The position numbers and the translations under genes are program-made. The notes under the pieces were generated by a model. That model saw only the letters and a program-made list of their open reading frames with translations, was not told where the DNA came from and searched no databases. From DSNY01 sp016861185 (GTDB taxonomy: Bacteria; Pseudomonadota; Gammaproteobacteria; Burkholderiales; Burkholderiaceae_F), in assembly GCA_030263275.1 (NCBI GenBank), contig SZOR01000148.1:1-7737 (forward strand): DNA of 7,737 nucleotides, in the 5' to 3' direction. Positions 5,401 to 7,737 of this stretch are shown in pieces. Each line of letters starts with the position of its first letter. The stretch's first letter is position 1.

Positions 5401-5898
5401 CTATCCCTTGGGTCGTCCGCTCCCGGCGCCTTTGCCGCCGGCGACGGCGCCGAGCAACTGCTCGGCGCGCGCGCGCTCCTCGGGCGTCAGCGGCGTTTCG
5501 ACCGCGGCGCGCCGGGCACGGACGACGCGCACCAGCACGAACAGGCCGATCGCCAGCAGCACGACCGGCCCGCCCCACAACAGCGCGGTCGTCGCCTTGA
5601 ACGGCGGCCGGTACAGCACGAAGTCGCCGTAGCGCGAGGTCATGAAGTCGATGATCTCGGCGTCGGAGCGGCCGGCGGCGATCTGCTCGCGCACCTGGCG
5701 GCGCAGATCGACCGCCAGCTCCGCATTCGACTCCGCGATCGACTGGTTCTGGCAGACGAGGCAGCGCAGCTTGGAAGCGAGATCGTGTTCGCGTTTGGAC
5801 GCGACCGGATCGTTCTCGGTCGGCACCGCGGTGTTGGCGAGCGCGGCGCCGGCCGCGAGCGCGAGCGACAATGCGAGCAGGGCGACGAGTCGTTTCAT
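5401..5898 (-). CDS. ccmH: Cytochrome c maturation protein CcmH (thiol-disulfide oxidoreductase)
   Basis: This encodes 165 residues. A signal peptide (1-21, ending ALA) is followed by a periplasmic three-helix domain bearing the family signature L-R-C46-L-V-C49-Q-N-Q, then a membrane helix (about 106-126) and a short charged cytoplasmic tail. The two cysteines keep the CxxCH motif of apocytochrome c reduced and take part with CcmF in haem ligation. The length and single transmembrane anchor correspond to the short CcmH found where CcmI is a separate gene; in E. coli the two are fused. The start ATG overlaps the ccmG stop as ATGA (5898-5895), indicating translational coupling. E. coli NrfF has the same domain, so the sequence alone does not separate a general CcmH from a nitrite-reductase-specific one; the operon order with ccmF, ccmG and a full ccmI favours the general role. 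Confidence 0.95.
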   Translation of the reverse strand: MKRLVALLALSLALAAGAALANTAVPTENDPVASKREHDLASKLRCLVCQNQSIAESNAELAVDLRRQVREQIAAGRSDAEIIDFMTSRYGDFVLYRPPFKATTALLWGGPVVLLAIGLFVLVRVVRARRAAVETPLTPEERARAEQLLGAVAGGKGAGSGRPKG

Positions 5899-6440
5899 GA
5901 TTTCTGCTGCAGTTCGCGCACCAGCGGCAGGATCTTCTTCTGCAGCGCCTCCGCCGTGATCGGGCCGATGTGCTTGTGACGGATCACGCCCTGCTTGTCG
6001 ATGACGAAGGTTTCGGGCACGCCGTAGACACCGAAGTCGATGCCCAGCCGGCCGTCGCGGTCGACGACGTTCACCAGATAGGGATCGCCCAGTTCGGCGA
6101 GCCAGCGCTTCGCGGCCTCGGGCTGGTCCTTGTAGTTCATGCCGACAATGGGCACGAGCTTCTTCGCCGCGACCTCGTTCCACAGCGGATGCTCCTGCCG
6201 GCACGGCGTGCACCACGACGCCCAGACGTTGAAGATCCACACCTGCCCGGCCATGTCCTTGCTCGCGAACGCGACCTCGGGCGTATGCAGCTTGGGCCGC
6301 TCGAACACCGGCGCCGGCTTGCCGATCAGCGGCGAAGGCACTTCGCGCGGGTTCAGCCATAGCCCGCGCAGCAGGAAGGCCGCGAGCACGACGAACGCGG
6401 CGAGCGGAAGAAGGTAGAGCGCGGCTTTTTTGGCGTTCAT
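5895..6440 (-). CDS. ccmG: Cytochrome c biogenesis thioredoxin CcmG/DsbE
   Basis: This is a 181-residue membrane-anchored periplasmic thioredoxin: an uncleaved N-terminal membrane helix (about 7-28), then a TlpA/DsbE-like domain. Its active site is W76-C77-T-P-C80 in the stretch FNVWASWCTPC, followed by the acidic-redox-centre region typical of CcmG and a cis-proline loop at GVYGVPETF (138-146). It passes electrons, normally from a DsbD/CcdA-type transporter, to CcmH and apocytochrome c so that haem-binding cysteines are free for attachment. It begins 7 bp after the ccmF stop and overlaps ccmH by 4 bp, so it is tightly embedded in the operon. No good Shine-Dalgarno is visible before the ATG, suggesting coupling to ccmF translation. 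The length is ordinary for the family and nothing is missing. Confidence 0.96.
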   Translation of the reverse strand: MNAKKAALYLLPLAAFVVLAAFLLRGLWLNPREVPSPLIGKPAPVFERPKLHTPEVAFASKDMAGQVWIFNVWASWCTPCRQEHPLWNEVAAKKLVPIVGMNYKDQPEAAKRWLAELGDPYLVNVVDRDGRLGIDFGVYGVPETFVIDKQGVIRHKHIGPITAEALQKKILPLVRELQQKS

Positions 6441-6447
6441 CGGCTTG

Positions 6448-7737
6448 CTATGCGGCGGCCGGCTTCAGGCCGGCGGCGAGTTCGTCGCGGCGCGCCAGCG
6501 CGCGGTAGCGGCGGTCGGACATCGCGAGGAAACCGCCGAGCGCCATCAGCACGCAGCCGCCCCAGATCCACGTGACGAAGGGCTTGTAGTACACGCGCAC
6601 GGTCCAGCTGCCGTCGTTGCCGACCGGTTCGCCGAGCGAGACGTAGACGTCGCCGGTGATGCCGGTACGGATCGACGCTTCGGTCATCGGCATCTGCGAC
6701 TGCGCGAAGTAGATCCGCTTTTCCGGATGCAGCAGGTCGACCTGTTTGCCGTCTTTCAGCAGCGTGACGGTGCCGCGCGCCGCGCTGTAGTTCGGCCCCG
6801 TGCGCTCGCCCACGCCGTCGAAGCGGAACGTGTAGCCGTGCACCGCGACGGTGTCGCCCGGCGCCATCTGCACGTCGCGCTCGACCTGGAAGCTGCGCAC
6901 CGACGTCACACCGACGATGAACACCGCCACGCCGAGGTGCGCGAGCACCATGCCCCACCAGCCGCGCGGCTGCTGGGCCAGTCGCGCGAGCACGGAGCCC
7001 TGCTGGTTGCGGATCTGGTGGCGGACCACTTCGGTCGTCGCCAGTCCGACCCACGCGGCCAGCCAGTAGCCGAAGGCGGACATCGGCGACCACGGCAGCC
7101 CATCCTCGATATTGCCGAGGAAGGGCAGCACGAGCCCGAGCACGAGCGACACCATCAGCGCCCAGCGCAGGCGCACCCACAGGTCGGGCAGCGGCGCCTG
7201 CTTCCAGCGCGCGATCGGTCCGACGCCCATCAGGAACACGAGCGGCGCCATGATCGGCACGAACACCGTGTCGAAATACGGCGGGCCGACCGAAATCTTG
7301 CCCAGCCCCAGGGCGTCGAGGAACAGCGGATACAGCGTGCCGAGCAGCACCGCGCCGCACGCGACCGCGAGCAGCACGTTGTTGGCGAGCAGCAGCGACT
7401 CGCGCGAAACCGCGTCGAACCGCCCGCCGAGTCCGACCTTCGGCGCGCGCAGCGCGAACAGCGCCAGCGACGAGCCGATCACCAGCACGAGGAAGATCAG
7501 GATGAACACGCCGCGCTGCGGATCGGTCGCGAAGGCGTGCACGCTGGTCAGCACGCCCGAGCGCACGAGGAAGGTGCCGAGCAGCGACAGCGAGAAGGCG
7601 AGGATGGAGAGCAGCACCGTCCACACCTTCAGCGCGTTGCGCTTCTCCATCACCACCGCCGAATGCAAAAGCGCGGTGCCGGCGATCCAGGGCATCAATG
7701 ACGCGTTCTCCACCGGGTCCCAGAACCACCAGCCGCC
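6448..7737 (-). CDS. ccmF: Haem lyase subunit CcmF (C-terminal two thirds; start lies outside the window)
   Basis: The frame enters at the right edge and ends at the TAG at 6450-6448, giving 429 residues of a protein that is normally about 650. The first visible residues, GGWWFWDPVENASLMPW, are the heart of the WWD haem-handling domain shared by CcmC, CcmF and CcsA. Histidines that flank this domain in E. coli CcmF (His261 and His303) correspond to visible residues H25 (in TALLHS) and H67 (in LTSVHAF), with the same 42-residue spacing; H267 in VLAHLGVAVF is the likely membrane haem b ligand. Several hydrophobic helices and a large periplasmic loop with a beta-rich stretch (about 280-385) follow. 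CcmF takes haem from CcmE and, with CcmH and CcmI, joins it to apocytochrome c. It is followed after 7 bp by ccmG. NrfE of E. coli is a CcmF paralogue; order with ccmGHI favours the general CcmF, but dual use is possible. Confidence 0.95.
   Translation of the reverse strand, partial: GGWWFWDPVENASLMPWIAGTALLHSAVVMEKRNALKVWTVLLSILAFSLSLLGTFLVRSGVLTSVHAFATDPQRGVFILIFLVLVIGSSLALFALRAPKVGLGGRFDAVSRESLLLANNVLLAVACGAVLLGTLYPLFLDALGLGKISVGPPYFDTVFVPIMAPLVFLMGVGPIARWKQAPLPDLWVRLRWALMVSLVLGLVLPFLGNIEDGLPWSPMSAFGYWLAAWVGLATTEVVRHQIRNQQGSVLARLAQQPRGWWGMVLAHLGVAVFIVGVTSVRSFQVERDVQMAPGDTVAVHGYTFRFDGVGERTGPNYSAARGTVTLLKDGKQVDLLHPEKRIYFAQSQMPMTEASIRTGITGDVYVSLGEPVGNDGSWTVRVYYKPFVTWIWGGCVLMALGGFLAMSDRRYRALARRDELAAGLKPAAA

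Noticed and set aside
3938..5632. A 564-codon plus-strand open frame opposite ccmI, and a 423-codon one at 6430-7701 opposite ccmF
   Set aside because: Both mirror well-recognised ccm genes, read as Arg/His/Gln-rich sequence and lack any family signature.

Overview
The window is GC-rich, densely packed DNA with every recognisable gene on the minus strand. It looks like a proteobacterial chromosome, most likely betaproteobacterial. That is inferred from base composition, a split System I ccmFGHI order, Shine-Dalgarno starts and an FNR-type operator; no phylogenetic marker is present. The theme is covalent c-type haem attachment plus dissimilatory nitrite reduction to ammonium.

Read in the direction of transcription (right to left): (1) 7737-4061, the end of a cytochrome c maturation (Ccm System I) operon, ccmF (5' end outside the window), ccmG, ccmH and a full-length ccmI. 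(2) 4060-3858, a 203-bp regulatory gap with a perfect FNR/Dnr-type palindrome and, exactly 33 bp further upstream, a degenerate NarL/NarP-like 7-2-7 site. This is the same relative arrangement as the E. coli nrf promoter. (3) 3857-2166, a secreted octahaem cytochrome with seven CxxCH motifs and one CxxCK motif at the fourth position, plus a Tyr-x-Cys motif: an octahaem nitrite reductase (ONR, TvNiR type). (4) 2135-2109, a strong intrinsic terminator. (5) 2058-1234, a second, shorter CcmI-like TPR protein without the C-terminal domain of the first. (6) 1135-821, a NapD-type chaperone with no napA beside it. (7) 705-1, the N-terminal 235 residues of a FAD-dependent, HemY-family protoporphyrinogen oxidase, running off the left edge.

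Proposed working model (inference): the Ccm proteins export, reduce and attach haem; the second CcmI acts like E. coli NrfG, helping load the special lysine-ligated haem of the ONR; the protoporphyrinogen oxidase supplies haem precursor; NapD points to a periplasmic nitrate reductase elsewhere that would produce the nitrite. The most unusual points are the pairing of an ONR with its own short CcmI paralogue, the nrf-like promoter layout, the terminator squeezed between the ONR and that paralogue, and the paralogue's abnormal start, with an in-frame TGA where a longer reading frame would begin. No mobile element, CRISPR array, tRNA or rRNA was seen. No gene-free stretch exceeds 300 bases; the gaps are 706-820, 1136-1233, 2059-2165, 3858-4060 and 5339-5400.
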